From NCBI RefSeq assembly GCF_002252475.1, contig NZ_NNRK01000030.1, positions 1 through 59,093 on the forward strand: DNA of 59,093 nucleotides. Reading direction: 5' to 3'. Below the pieces are notes generated by a model, which was not told where the DNA came from, made no database searches, and saw nothing but the letters and a program-made list of their open reading frames with translations. The position numbers and the translations under genes were made by a program. Positions within the stretch are counted from its first letter, which is position 1. Every line of letters starts with the position of its first letter. Below are positions 1-8,401 of the stretch, piece after piece. This DNA is from Brucella rhizosphaerae. GTDB lineage: Bacteria > Pseudomonadota > Alphaproteobacteria > Rhizobiales > Rhizobiaceae.

Positions 1-65
1 GCGGCTGTCCTTTGGTTACGCAGTGAGTCTGAAGCATTTATCGTTTTTGTATAAAGGCTGATTGA

Positions 66-881
66 ATGAACGCAGCAACTGACAATGTAACGGCCCTGCG
101 CGCAGCGGGGCCGATGGACGGGCAGCAGCAAAGCCAGGTGGTTTTGTCGGCACGTGGCTTAGGCAAATCGTTTGGCGGCTTTCATGCGGTGAAGAATGTC
201 GATCTTGATGTGGATCATGCACGGGTTCATGCGCTGATCGGCCCCAATGGTGCGGGTAAGACCACTGTTTTCAACCTGCTCACCAAATTTCTGCAGCCCA
301 CAAGCGGCGAGATCACACTGCTTGGCGAGACCATCACCAAAACAGACCCGGCCAGAGTTGCACGCATGGGACTGGTGCGCTCGTTTCAGATTTCGGCCAC
401 GTTCCCGCATCTCACCGTGCTGGAAAATGTGAAGATCGCTCTGCAACGCCCGAGCGGTCTGGCAACACAGTTCTGGCGTTCACTGTCTGCGCTTGATCGG
501 CTTGATGCAAAGGCCATCGAGTTGCTCGAACGCGTCGGCCTTGCCGATGCCCGGCATGCGCTGGCAGCTGATCTTTCTTATGGCCGCAAACGTGCACTCG
601 AAATCGCCACCACGCTGGCGCTCGATCCGAAAGTGCTGCTGCTTGATGAACCAATGGCCGGCATGGGGCATGAGGACGTGCACATCATTGCTGCCCTCAT
701 CACCGATGTGGCGAAGGATCGCGCCGTGCTGATGGTCGAACACAATCTCAAAGTGGTGGCCGATATCGCCCATCATGTCACGGTGCTGCAACGCGGCGAG
801 ATCCTCGCGTCGGGCAACTATGCCACCGTCTCCAAAGACGAGCGCGTGCGCACCGCTTATATGGGAACCGAACATGAATAG
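66..881 (+). CDS. livG: Branched-chain amino acid-type ABC transporter, ATP-binding protein (LivG-like)
   Basis: This is one of two cytoplasmic ATPases of a LIV/HAAT-type importer. The 271-residue protein has a Walker A motif GPNGAGKTT near residues 59-67, a signature region LSYGRKR in place of canonical LSGG, and a Walker B VLLLDEP. LivG proteins often carry this LSYG variant. The start at 66 has AAGG about eight bases upstream, and the first 25 or so residues are an extra N-terminal tail. The next ATPase gene overlaps its stop by 8 bp, so the two are translationally coupled. The periplasmic binding protein that would name the substrate is not in the window and may lie upstream. Family assignment is strong; substrate is unknown, since the HAAT family also moves urea, amides and betaines. 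Confidence 0.9.
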   Translation: MNAATDNVTALRAAGPMDGQQQSQVVLSARGLGKSFGGFHAVKNVDLDVDHARVHALIGPNGAGKTTVFNLLTKFLQPTSGEITLLGETITKTDPARVARMGLVRSFQISATFPHLTVLENVKIALQRPSGLATQFWRSLSALDRLDAKAIELLERVGLADARHALAADLSYGRKRALEIATTLALDPKVLLLDEPMAGMGHEDVHIIAALITDVAKDRAVLMVEHNLKVVADIAHHVTVLQRGEILASGNYATVSKDERVRTAYMGTEHE

Positions 882-1599
882 AGGCCAACCCTTGCTATCT
901 GTGCGCGGGCTCAATGCCTGGTATGGCGAGAGCCATGCCCTGCACGGCGTCGATCTCGATATCTGGCCCGGCGAAACAATCACGCTGATCGGCCGCAATG
1001 GCGTCGGTAAAACCACGACGCTACGCGCCATCATGGGTATCATCCGCAAGCGCACAGGCTCCATCACGCTCGATGGCAAAGACCTTCTGCGTGTGCCGTT
1101 GCACCGCATTGCCCGCTCAGGCCTTGGCTTTGTGCCGGAAGAGCGCGGTATCTTCGCAACGCTGAATGTGCATGAGAACCTGCTGCTGCCGCCGGTTGTG
1201 GGCAAAGGTGGAGCAATGTCGCTTGATGAGATTTACGAGCTCTTCCCCAATCTCTTCCCCAATCTCTATGAGCGTCGCAACAGCCCCGGCACCAAACTCT
1301 CGGGCGGCGAACAGCAGATGCTGGCAATTGCGCGCATCTTGCGAACCGGCGTCAAGATTCTGTTGCTGGATGAGCCGACAGAAGGGCTTGCGCCTGTCAT
1401 CATCCAGCGTATCGGCGATGTGCTGGTGGAGCTGAAGAAACGCGGCATGACAGTGCTTCTGGTCGAGCAGAACTTTCGCTTCGCAGCCAAGGTTGCTGAT
1501 CGCTTCTACCTCATGGACCATGGCGTGGTCACAGAGAACTTCCCCACCGCCGAATTGCCCGGCCGTATGGCATCGCTCAACGAAGCGCTAGGAGTTTGA
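874..1599 (+). CDS. livF: Branched-chain amino acid-type ABC transporter, ATP-binding protein (LivF-like)
   Basis: This is the second ATPase of the LIV-type importer, 241 residues. It shows Walker A GRNGVGKTT near residues 38-46, the signature LSGGEQQM, Walker B ILLLDEPTEGLAP and a switch histidine replaced by Gln in LLVEQNF; the DEPTEGLAP and VEQN motifs are typical of LivF. An in-frame ATG exists further upstream, but 874 is preferred because it gives the normal family N-terminus and an 8-bp overlap with the preceding stop. The permease gene follows after 4 bp. It should pair with LivG as a heterodimer on the inner face of the membrane. Confidence 0.9.
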   Translation: MNRGQPLLSVRGLNAWYGESHALHGVDLDIWPGETITLIGRNGVGKTTTLRAIMGIIRKRTGSITLDGKDLLRVPLHRIARSGLGFVPEERGIFATLNVHENLLLPPVVGKGGAMSLDEIYELFPNLFPNLYERRNSPGTKLSGGEQQMLAIARILRTGVKILLLDEPTEGLAPVIIQRIGDVLVELKKRGMTVLLVEQNFRFAAKVADRFYLMDHGVVTENFPTAELPGRMASLNEALGV

Positions 1600-1603
1600 G
1601 ACG

Positions 1604-2491
1604 ATGACAATGATCTTCGGCATCCCTGTGCAGGCGCTTCTCGGGCAATTGCTCGTCGGCCTCATCAACGGGTCTTTCTACGCAATCCTGAGCCTTGGCC
1701 TTGCCATCATCTTCGGCCTGTTGCGCATCATCAATTTTGCCCATGGCGCGCAGTATATGCTGGGTGCATTCGTGGGCTATCTGCTGCTGAGCGGCCTTGG
1801 CATCGGCTATTGGCCAGCGCTTATTCTTGCCCCGCTGATTGTGGGTCTGGGTGGCGCCATCATCGAGCGCGTGGCCCTCTCAAGGCTCTATAATCTCGAT
1901 CCGCTTTACGGCCTGCTGTTCACCTTCGGTCTGGCACTCGTGATCGAAGGCACGTTCCGCTATTATTATGGTGCTGCCGGTCAGCCTTATGCCGTGCCGC
2001 CATCACTTGCAGGTGGCAACAATCTGGGCTTCATGTTCCTGCCCAATTATCGCGCCTGGGTGGTCGTCGCCTCGCTTATTGTCTGTATTGGCACATGGCT
2101 GCTGATTGAGAAGACCAAGCTTGGCGCTTACTTGCGTGCTGCCACTGAAAACCCGACACTGGTCAAAGCCTTCGGCATCAATGTGCCGCTGCTCCTCACC
2201 TTCACCTATGCTTTGGGTGCAGCCCTTGCCGGTTTTGCCGGTATTCTGGCAGCCCCCATCTATCAGGTCAGCCCGCTGATGGGCTCCAACATCATTATCG
2301 TGGTCTTTGCCGTGGTTGTGGTCGGCGGTATGGGCTCGATCCTGGGCGCGATCATCACCGGCTATGTACTCGGACTGGCAGAAGGCCTCACCAAGGTCTT
2401 CTACCCCGAAGCTTCCAGCATCGTCATCTTCGTTATCATGGCTATCGTCCTTCTGGTGCGACCCGCCGGACTGTTCGGGAAGGAGGCCTGA
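1604..2491 (+). CDS. livH: Branched-chain amino acid-type ABC transporter permease (LivH-like)
   Basis: This is an inner-membrane permease of 295 residues, the normal LivH length. It consists almost entirely of hydrophobic helices and carries family hallmarks such as NGSFYAILSLGLAIIFGLL and RIINFAHG near the N-terminus, and GGMGSILGAI plus VRPAGLFG near the C-terminus. It should form the membrane channel with LivM. It starts 4 bp after livF and ends 1 bp before livM, consistent with one transcript. Confidence 0.92.
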   Translation: MTMIFGIPVQALLGQLLVGLINGSFYAILSLGLAIIFGLLRIINFAHGAQYMLGAFVGYLLLSGLGIGYWPALILAPLIVGLGGAIIERVALSRLYNLDPLYGLLFTFGLALVIEGTFRYYYGAAGQPYAVPPSLAGGNNLGFMFLPNYRAWVVVASLIVCIGTWLLIEKTKLGAYLRAATENPTLVKAFGINVPLLLTFTYALGAALAGFAGILAAPIYQVSPLMGSNIIIVVFAVVVVGGMGSILGAIITGYVLGLAEGLTKVFYPEASSIVIFVIMAIVLLVRPAGLFGKEA

Positions 2492-2492
2492 T

Positions 2493-3449
2493 ATGGCTGA
2501 TACCGCTCTTAACACAACGCCAGCACCGCACGCGACGAAAGCTCCCGCTCTCAACAGCCTTTCGGCTGTCATCCTTGTCATCGCTCTTATCGGGCTGATC
2601 GCGGCACCCTTCATGGTCTACCCGATCTTCCTGATGAAGATGCTGTGCTTTGCACTGTTTGCCTCGGCTTTCAATCTTCTGCTCGGCTATACCGGCATTC
2701 TGTCATTTGGCCATGCGGCCTTCTTTGGTGGTGCTGCCTATGTGACAGCCCATGCAGTCAAGGTTTGGGGTGTGACGCCGGAAATCGGCATTCTGCTTGG
2801 CATGCTGATGGCAGCAGCCCTTGGCCTCGTCATTGGCTATCTCGCCATTCGCCGTCAGGGCATCTATTCGACGATGATCACACTGGCACTGGCGCAGATG
2901 TTCTTCTTCTTCTGCCTGCAGGCAACCTTCACCCATGGCGAGGACGGATTGCAGGGTGTGCCGCGTGGCTATCTCTTCGGCCTCATCGATCTCAACCAGC
3001 CGATGAACATGTATTATTTTGTGCTGGCAGTGTTTGTAATCGGGGTCTTCGCGATCTGGCGCATTATCAACTCACCCTTCGGCATGATCCTCAAATCCGT
3101 GCGTGAGAACGAAAGCCGCGCCATATCGCTGGGCTATTCCGTCAATCATTACAAACTTGCAGCCTTCGTTATGTCGGCGGCCCTTGCAGGCCTTGCCGGC
3201 GGCATGAAGGCACTGGTCTTCCAGTTCGCAACGCTCACCGACGTGGGCTGGCAGATGTCGGGCGAAGTCATCCTCATGACGCTGCTCGGCGGCATCGGAA
3301 CCCTCATCGGTCCCATCGTCGGTGCCGCCTTCGTGGTCGCCCTGCAGAACTACCTCGCAACATCAGACTTCCCAGTCACGATCGTCACGGGCATCATCTT
3401 CATGGCCTGCGTCATACTCTTCCGTAAAGGTATTATCGGAGAGTTCTAA
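2493..3449 (+). CDS. livM: Branched-chain amino acid-type ABC transporter permease (LivM-like)
   Basis: This is the second inner-membrane permease, 318 residues from the ATG at 2493, with a strong AAGGAGG ribosome site at about 2480-2486 inside the end of livH. An upstream in-frame extension into livH exists but is not needed. The protein has the LivM signature LLLGYTGILSFGHAAFFGGAAY and RSV.ENE.RA-type cytoplasmic loop, and a C-terminal GGIGTLIGP motif. It completes a two-permease, two-ATPase set; only the binding protein is missing from view. Confidence 0.92.
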   Translation: MADTALNTTPAPHATKAPALNSLSAVILVIALIGLIAAPFMVYPIFLMKMLCFALFASAFNLLLGYTGILSFGHAAFFGGAAYVTAHAVKVWGVTPEIGILLGMLMAAALGLVIGYLAIRRQGIYSTMITLALAQMFFFFCLQATFTHGEDGLQGVPRGYLFGLIDLNQPMNMYYFVLAVFVIGVFAIWRIINSPFGMILKSVRENESRAISLGYSVNHYKLAAFVMSAALAGLAGGMKALVFQFATLTDVGWQMSGEVILMTLLGGIGTLIGPIVGAAFVVALQNYLATSDFPVTIVTGIIFMACVILFRKGIIGEF

Positions 3450-3454
3450 TAGCA

Positions 3455-3943
3455 TTGGTTGAGGCATTATTTATCTATCGCACCAGCGTCTTACCAAGTT
3501 GGGTCGATTATAATGGCCATATGGGTGATTATGCCTACGGCATTGTATTTTCAGACGCGGCAACGGCTTACATGGACCGAATAGGGATTGATGCTGTGTA
3601 TCGTGAGAAGAGCGGAGCTACGCTCTATACGCTCGACAGTCGCATCGGCTATATGAAAGAATGTCATGCAGGCGAATTGTTACGGATAGAATTGTCTCAT
3701 ATCGACGCTGATCGCAAACGCATCCATATTTTCATGCGGATGCTGAACGCAGGCGGAGAAAGACTGGCGCTGTGTGAGCAGCTCCTGATGCATGTAAGTC
3801 GGGCGGACGGATCTCCCCGTGCATCTGACATGCCAGACACGGTGCAGCAACGGGTATCTGCCGATCTCAAGCACTCCCGGTTTGTTGAGAAGCCGGATTG
3901 GATTGATAATCGGATTGGGTTGAGGAAACAGAATCGCACTTGA
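3455..3943 (+). CDS. Hot-dog-fold thioesterase, betainyl-CoA/4-hydroxybenzoyl-CoA type
   Basis: The 162-residue protein fits the single hot-dog domain acyl-CoA thioesterase family. The N-terminal motif WVDYNGHMGDYAYG carries the conserved Asp of this family, followed by FSDAATAYMDRIG, and resembles the thioesterase of carnitine degradation (betainyl-CoA thioesterase, CdhB, or the thioesterase domain fused to carnitine dehydrogenase). It appears to start with TTG at 3455, five bases after the livM stop, so it is probably the last gene of the transporter operon. That location suggests the imported compound is processed as a CoA thioester, possibly a carnitine- or betaine-like molecule; this is inference. 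Confidence 0.7.
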   Translation: MVEALFIYRTSVLPSWVDYNGHMGDYAYGIVFSDAATAYMDRIGIDAVYREKSGATLYTLDSRIGYMKECHAGELLRIELSHIDADRKRIHIFMRMLNAGGERLALCEQLLMHVSRADGSPRASDMPDTVQQRVSADLKHSRFVEKPDWIDNRIGLRKQNRT

Positions 3944-3986
3944 CCTGCTGCGAAATCCTACCGTCTGAAATGCTCTGATTGTGCGA

Positions 3987-4469
3987 TCAGGAGATGGACA
4001 TTATTTCCAGTTCAAGTTGCCCCAGTTGGACAACATCACCTACAGTTTTACCGATAATCGCAACGGCAACCGGTGAACCATGCGATATGGAAGCTTGAGA
4101 CGGGTTGGCTTCATCCTCTCCAACAATACGGAAGGTCTGCTTGCGCCCATCCTCTCGCTCGAAGGTTACTGTGTGCCCAAAGGCAACCATTTCATTGGAT
4201 GCGGGCGGCGACATAAGCTGAGCTGTGCGAACGCGCTCGGTGTAATAACGCAAATCTCGTAATGGAGCCGCTGACTGCCGTCGACGCTCATTGATATCTT
4301 CCAGCAAATTTGCCGCTTCAAGAGCGCGTTGAGCGGTCGCCAACTCTTCGTGCAGCATAGCAAGCCCGGTGTCTGTAACAAGGTTGATGCGATCAGAGAT
4401 AGGACGAGCTGGCAGGATGGTTTCCGAAGCAGCCTCGGCGCTTTCCTCTTTGGCAAATGCTACACTCAA
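3987..4469 (-). CDS. GreA/GreB-family (Rnk-like) RNA polymerase-binding protein
   Basis: The C-terminal half has the GreA/GreB FKBP-like domain: VAFGHTVTFERE, then RIVGEDEANP, then SHGSPVAVAIIGKTVGDVV. The N-terminal half (about residues 20-80) is helical, as in the Gre coiled coil, but lacks the acidic tip motif GDLxENAEY that stimulates transcript cleavage in GreA. A TTG start at 4469 is chosen because GGAGG (complement of 4479-4483) lies nine bases upstream and gives 160 residues, close to GreA; the longer reading from 4592 would run into the palindrome shared with the divergent tetR gene. It may compete for the RNA polymerase secondary channel rather than cleave RNA. Confidence 0.7.
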   Translation of the reverse strand: MSVAFAKEESAEAASETILPARPISDRINLVTDTGLAMLHEELATAQRALEAANLLEDINERRRQSAAPLRDLRYYTERVRTAQLMSPPASNEMVAFGHTVTFEREDGRKQTFRIVGEDEANPSQASISHGSPVAVAIIGKTVGDVVQLGQLELEIMSIS

Positions 4470-4590
4470 TTGGTTGGGCCTCCGTATCGAATAGTGTTTG
4501 CAATAGGATAGCTTAACGCCGACAAAAAAGCCGTAACAATTTGGTTGCTGCTTTAGCAAGGGCGGGATCACCCATCTGCTCATACTTGAC

Positions 4591-4614
4591 ATTTAATCAA
4601 TCGATTGATTAAAT
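4591..4614. promoter_or_regulatory. Perfect 24-bp palindrome, likely TetR/CecR-type operator
   Basis: Two 12-base half-sites, ATTTAATCAATC and its exact reverse complement, meet with no spacer. The site ends six bases before the ATG of the TetR-family gene at 4621 and lies in the divergent gap with the Gre-like gene. Position and symmetry fit an autoregulatory operator of the adjacent regulator; the binding itself is inferred. Confidence 0.75.
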
Positions 4615-4620
4615 CGAACA

Positions 4621-5325
4621 ATGAAAGCACCATTACGATCTGACCACGACGAGCAGCCCCCTTCCGGTGATCAGACACGGATGGCCCTAATCCATGCGGC
4701 GTTGCAATTGTTTGGTTCTAAAGGCTTTGATGCGACTTCGACGCGTGAGATTGCTGCTTTCGCCAAAGCGAATGTTGGTTCCATCGCATATCATTTCGGC
4801 AATAAGGAAGGCCTGCGGCTTGCAGCGGCCGACTACATTGTCGAGACAATACAAGGTGTTGCCGGTCAGGCCCTGGGTCATTACGGGATAATCGGCGCGC
4901 CTGCCACCACAAAGGAAGATGCACGCCAGCAATTGGGCCTTGCGCTGGAACGGATGGTCCAGTTCATCGTCGCTCAACCCGCGTCGGGCGAGATTGTCCA
5001 GTTTCTGCTGCGTGAACTGGCGCATCCGACAGCTGCGCTCGATCGCATCTATTCCGGCGTTTTTGAACCGACCCACAAGCGGCTTTGTGCGGTATGGGAG
5101 GCGGCAACCGGTGAGCCCGGTGAAAGCGAACAAACCCGCCTTACAGTCTTCACGCTGCTCGGCCAGATCGTCTATTTCCGTATCGGCCAGGAGGCTGTGA
5201 AACGGCGCATGGGCTGGACGACATTTGGACCTGAACAAGCTACCGCGGTCGCTAAAGTGGCAAGACAAAATCTGTTGGCCATACTCGCAGCTCACGATGC
5301 ACAAAACGAGGAAATCCGGCGATGA
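4621..5325 (+). CDS. TetR-family transcriptional regulator, CecR/YbiH-like
   Basis: The 234-residue protein has an N-terminal TetR helix-turn-helix: ALQLFGSKGFDATSTREIA followed by NVGSIAYHFGNKEGL, about residues 25-70. The C-terminal part resembles the DUF1956 ligand domain of E. coli CecR (YbiH), with IVQFLLRELAHPTAALDRIY. In E. coli CecR heads the ybhGFSR export operon, and here too an HlyD, an ABC ATPase and an ABC-2 permease follow directly. Its stop overlaps the HlyD start by ATGA. The palindrome just upstream is the likely autoregulatory site. Confidence 0.85.
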   Translation: MKAPLRSDHDEQPPSGDQTRMALIHAALQLFGSKGFDATSTREIAAFAKANVGSIAYHFGNKEGLRLAAADYIVETIQGVAGQALGHYGIIGAPATTKEDARQQLGLALERMVQFIVAQPASGEIVQFLLRELAHPTAALDRIYSGVFEPTHKRLCAVWEAATGEPGESEQTRLTVFTLLGQIVYFRIGQEAVKRRMGWTTFGPEQATAVAKVARQNLLAILAAHDAQNEEIRR

Positions 5326-6266
5326 GTCTTCTTTGTGTCCTGCCTTTTGCTTCGTATCTCTTTGCGGCATGTGGGGTGCAATCACTGGCGGTTGGCTATG
5401 TTGAAGGCGAGTTCGTTCAGCTTGCGCCGCTTGAAGTTGCACAAGTGCAATCAGTTATGGTGAAACGTGGTGACCGCGTGCAGCCGGACAAACCGATTGC
5501 ACTTACTGAAGATACGGATGCGAAAATCGCTGTTGCACAGGCCGTCGCTACTTTAGCACAGGCCGACGCGCAGCTTGCCAATCTGCAGGTCGGCAAGCGC
5601 CCGGATGAAATAGCAGTTCTGGAGGCATCCGTACGCACAGCCAATGCTCAGGCTGAAGATGCGCGGCGCACGCTTTTGCGTACGCAGGATCTCACCAAAC
5701 GGGGAGTGATGACGCAGGCGCAGTTGGACGATGCCAGGACTGGTCTGGAAGTGGCGGAAGCAAACATCAACCAAAGCACGGCCAATCTGGCCGTGGGCCG
5801 TTTGCCTGCGCGTCCGGAAGAGATCAAAGCGGCAGAAAATGCGGTCAAGAGTGCGGCTGCACAGCTTGAATCTGCGCGCTGGCATCTTACCAAGCGAACA
5901 ATCGTTGCGCCAGCAGCGGGCCGGATTACCGACGTGATCCGTAATCCGGGCGATACGGCCGGGCCGACAGCGCCGGTATTGACCATGCTGCCGGACGGTG
6001 CGGTGAAGCTGAAAGTCTATATTCCCGAAGACAAATTTTCGACCGTCAAGGTCGGTGATGTGTTGTCTGTTCGCTGCGATGGCTGCGCGCCGGGTCAACA
6101 AGCTCGTGTAAGCTATGTTTCGCCCGATCCGGAATTCACGCCGCCAGTTATTTATTCGCTCGAAACGCGTCAGAAGCTCGTTTATCTGGTCGAGGCGCAT
6201 CCGGTCGATCCGGCCTCTCCACTCCAGCCCGGTCAGATCGTTGATGTCGATCTGAGCATAAAATAG
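5322..6266 (+). CDS. HlyD/YbhG-family periplasmic adaptor protein
   Basis: This 314-residue protein is a membrane-fusion adaptor. It begins with a hydrophobic segment ending FAAC, a possible but weak lipobox. A biotinyl-lipoyl half-motif follows (LAPLEVAQVQSVMVKRGDRVQ), then a long Ala/Gln-rich coiled coil (about residues 65-190), then the second lipoyl half (TIVAPAAGRITDVIRNPGD) and a beta-barrel domain. This order is typical of YbhG/EmrA-like adaptors. The start overlaps the tetR stop (ATGA) and the ATPase follows after 11 bp. It should link the ABC-2 exporter to an outer-membrane channel, which is not encoded here. Confidence 0.87.
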   Translation: MSLLCVLPFASYLFAACGVQSLAVGYVEGEFVQLAPLEVAQVQSVMVKRGDRVQPDKPIALTEDTDAKIAVAQAVATLAQADAQLANLQVGKRPDEIAVLEASVRTANAQAEDARRTLLRTQDLTKRGVMTQAQLDDARTGLEVAEANINQSTANLAVGRLPARPEEIKAAENAVKSAAAQLESARWHLTKRTIVAPAAGRITDVIRNPGDTAGPTAPVLTMLPDGAVKLKVYIPEDKFSTVKVGDVLSVRCDGCAPGQQARVSYVSPDPEFTPPVIYSLETRQKLVYLVEAHPVDPASPLQPGQIVDVDLSIK

Positions 6267-6277
6267 CGGAGGTCGCT

Positions 6278-7225
6278 ATGTCTAACGCAATCGATGTGAG
6301 AGGGCTCGTCAAACGTTTCGGCGACGCCACAGTTGTCGATCATGTCAGCATGTCGGTGGCAGAGGGTGAGATCGTGGGCTTTCTGGGGCCAAACGGTTCC
6401 GGAAAAACCACGACCATCCGCATGATGTGTGGCCTGCTGACGCCGGACGAAGGTGAGGGAGAGGTGTTGGGTTTTGACCTGCTCACGGAAGGTCTGAAGA
6501 TTAAGCGCGAAGTCGGCTATATGACGCAGCGCTTTTCGTTCTACGAAGATTTGACCATCGCCGAAAACCTTGAGTTTGTTGCGCGGCTCTATCGGCTCAA
6601 GCCTGTGCGCGAGCATGTGGCGCGTACGCTGGAAGAGCTTGGCCTTACATCGCGCGGCAATCAGCTTGCTGGAACGCTTTCCGGTGGCTGGAAACAGCGT
6701 CTCGCACTGGCCGCCTGCATCATGCACAAGCCAAAGCTTCTGTTGCTGGACGAGCCGACCGCGGGCGTCGATCCCAAGGCACGGCGGGATTTCTGGGATG
6801 AAATTCACCGATTGGCCGATGGTGGCCTGACAGTGCTGGTTTCGACCCATTACATGGACGAAGCCGAACGCTGCCACCGCATCAGCTATATTTCCTACGG
6901 CAAGCTGCTGGCAACCGGAACAGTTAAAGATGTGATTGCCCAGGCGGGACTTACGACTTTCATCGTTAACGGACAGCGGCTCGGCGATATTGCGCGCGAG
7001 CTCGAATACGAGCCGGGGGTCGAACAGGTAGCGCCTTTTGGTGCCACGCTGCATGTCGTCGGTTCGGACCGGTCAAAGCTTGAAACCGCGCTGAACAAGA
7101 TCAGGCATCGTGAGGGCATCACCGTCGAAACGGGCGAAACCAGTCTCGAGGATGTCTTTATCCAGTTTATGGCCAATGCGCAGGACAATATGTCTAAGTC
7201 CGACAACGCCAGGAGCAGCAAGTGA
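6278..7225 (+). CDS. ABC-2 exporter ATP-binding protein (YbhF/CcmA-like, single domain)
   Basis: The 315-residue protein is one complete ABC domain: Walker A GPNGSGKTTT near residues 39-48, signature LSGGWKQRL, Walker B LLLLDEPTAGVDP and switch His in STHYMDEAE. The C-terminal 90 residues match the tail seen in drug/lipid exporter ATPases. E. coli YbhF has two fused ABC domains; this one has a single domain, so it probably works as a homodimer. AGCGGAGG precedes the ATG. The permease start overlaps its stop. Confidence 0.9.
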   Translation: MSNAIDVRGLVKRFGDATVVDHVSMSVAEGEIVGFLGPNGSGKTTTIRMMCGLLTPDEGEGEVLGFDLLTEGLKIKREVGYMTQRFSFYEDLTIAENLEFVARLYRLKPVREHVARTLEELGLTSRGNQLAGTLSGGWKQRLALAACIMHKPKLLLLDEPTAGVDPKARRDFWDEIHRLADGGLTVLVSTHYMDEAERCHRISYISYGKLLATGTVKDVIAQAGLTTFIVNGQRLGDIARELEYEPGVEQVAPFGATLHVVGSDRSKLETALNKIRHREGITVETGETSLEDVFIQFMANAQDNMSKSDNARSSK

Positions 7226-8364
7226 TGCGTGGCAACTGGTTTTCGTTTGAGCGTCTTGGTGCGATGCTGATGAAGGAATTCATCCAGATGCGGCGCGACC
7301 GCATTACCTTTGCGATGATGCTCGTGGTCCCGCTGATGCAGCTTTTGTTGTTCGGATTTGCCATCAACAACGATCCGAAAAGCTTGCCGAGCGCGCTTGT
7401 CGTGACCAGTCAGGATCACTACACGCGTGCAATGATTTCAGCGCTGGAAACAACGGGCTATTATCGTTTCGATCATGTAGTGCAAAGTGCCGCTGAAGCG
7501 GAAGCTCTCATTGCCAGTGGCACGGTTTCCTTTGTTGTGACGATCCCCTCCGACTTTGCCCGGCGGGTAGATGCAGGTAATGCCCCTCAAATCCTGATCG
7601 AAGCGGATGCTACTGATCCATCAGTTGCCAGCGGTGCGATATCGACCCTTAGCACGGTAGCCAGTCAGGCTCTGTTGCGTGAGCAGGGAAAGCAGGCAGA
7701 GGCGGCGGAAGCGGCGCGCAGTCAGCTTCAAGTCGTCGTGCATCGACGTTACAATCCGGAAGGCGTCTCCCAGTACAACATTGTTCCTGGTTTGCTGGGT
7801 GTGATCTTGCAGATGACGATGGTGATGATGACTGCCATGGCGCTGACCCGCGAAACCGAACGCGGTACGATGGAAAATCTGCTCGCTATGCCCGCCACGC
7901 CTGCGGAAATCATGCTGGGTAAGGTGCTGCCGTTTCTTGCAGTTGGGGCAGTGCAGGTCGTGGTCGTTCTGGTCGCGGCGAAGCTTCTGTTCGGCGTGCC
8001 TTTTGTAGGGTCGCTGACATTGCTTCTCGCGTGCGTGCTGATTTTCGTGTTGTCTCTGGTGCTGCTGGGCTACACAATTTCGACAGCTTCACGCACGCAG
8101 ATGCAAGCCATGCAGCTCACCTTCTTTTTCTTCCTGCCTTCGCTGATGTTGTCGGGGTTCATGTTCCCGTTCCGCGGTATGCCGGGTTGGGCTCAGACAT
8201 TGGGGGAAATTTTCCCGCTAACGCATTTTCTGCGTATCGTGCGTGCGGTTATGCTGAAGGGTGCCAGTCTCGCCGATATTACCGGCGAAGTGAATGCCCT
8301 TATATTCTTCGTATTTCTGTTTGCTTCGCTGGCACTGCTGCGGTTCAGGCGCACATTGGACTAA
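7225..8364 (+). CDS. ABC-2 type exporter permease (YbhS/YbhR-like)
   Basis: The protein has an N-terminal membrane helix (LVVPLMQLLLFGFAINN), a large extracytoplasmic domain of about 140 residues, and five C-terminal helices with the ABC-2 hallmark MALTRETERGTMENLLAMP and the loop LSGFMFPFRGMP. This is the YbhS/YbhR architecture. ATG at 7225 overlaps the ATPase stop by one base (TGATG); GTG at 7222 is an alternative. Only one permease is present here, whereas ybhGFSR encodes two, so the channel may be a homodimer. The substrate is unknown. Confidence 0.88.
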   Translation: MRGNWFSFERLGAMLMKEFIQMRRDRITFAMMLVVPLMQLLLFGFAINNDPKSLPSALVVTSQDHYTRAMISALETTGYYRFDHVVQSAAEAEALIASGTVSFVVTIPSDFARRVDAGNAPQILIEADATDPSVASGAISTLSTVASQALLREQGKQAEAAEAARSQLQVVVHRRYNPEGVSQYNIVPGLLGVILQMTMVMMTAMALTRETERGTMENLLAMPATPAEIMLGKVLPFLAVGAVQVVVVLVAAKLLFGVPFVGSLTLLLACVLIFVLSLVLLGYTISTASRTQMQAMQLTFFFFLPSLMLSGFMFPFRGMPGWAQTLGEIFPLTHFLRIVRAVMLKGASLADITGEVNALIFFVFLFASLALLRFRRTLD

Positions 8365-8401
8365 AGCGGATCGCCGGCATTGAGCCTGTGTATGTTTCCG
8401 C

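Noticed and set aside
480..1205. Long minus-strand open frame opposite the liv ATPase genes
   Set aside because: It lies entirely opposite livG and livF, shows no motif, and has the Arg/Ser/Pro-biased composition of an antisense shadow.
2003..2614. Minus-strand 203-codon frame opposite livH/livM
   Set aside because: Asp/His/Gly-rich antisense shadow of membrane genes; no ribosome site or domain.
4687..5442. 251-codon minus-strand frame opposite tetR and hlyD
   Set aside because: No recognisable domain, overlaps two well-supported genes completely.
6233..7054. 273-codon minus-strand frame opposite the exporter ATPase
   Set aside because: Antisense of a gene with intact ABC motifs; composition without domain features.
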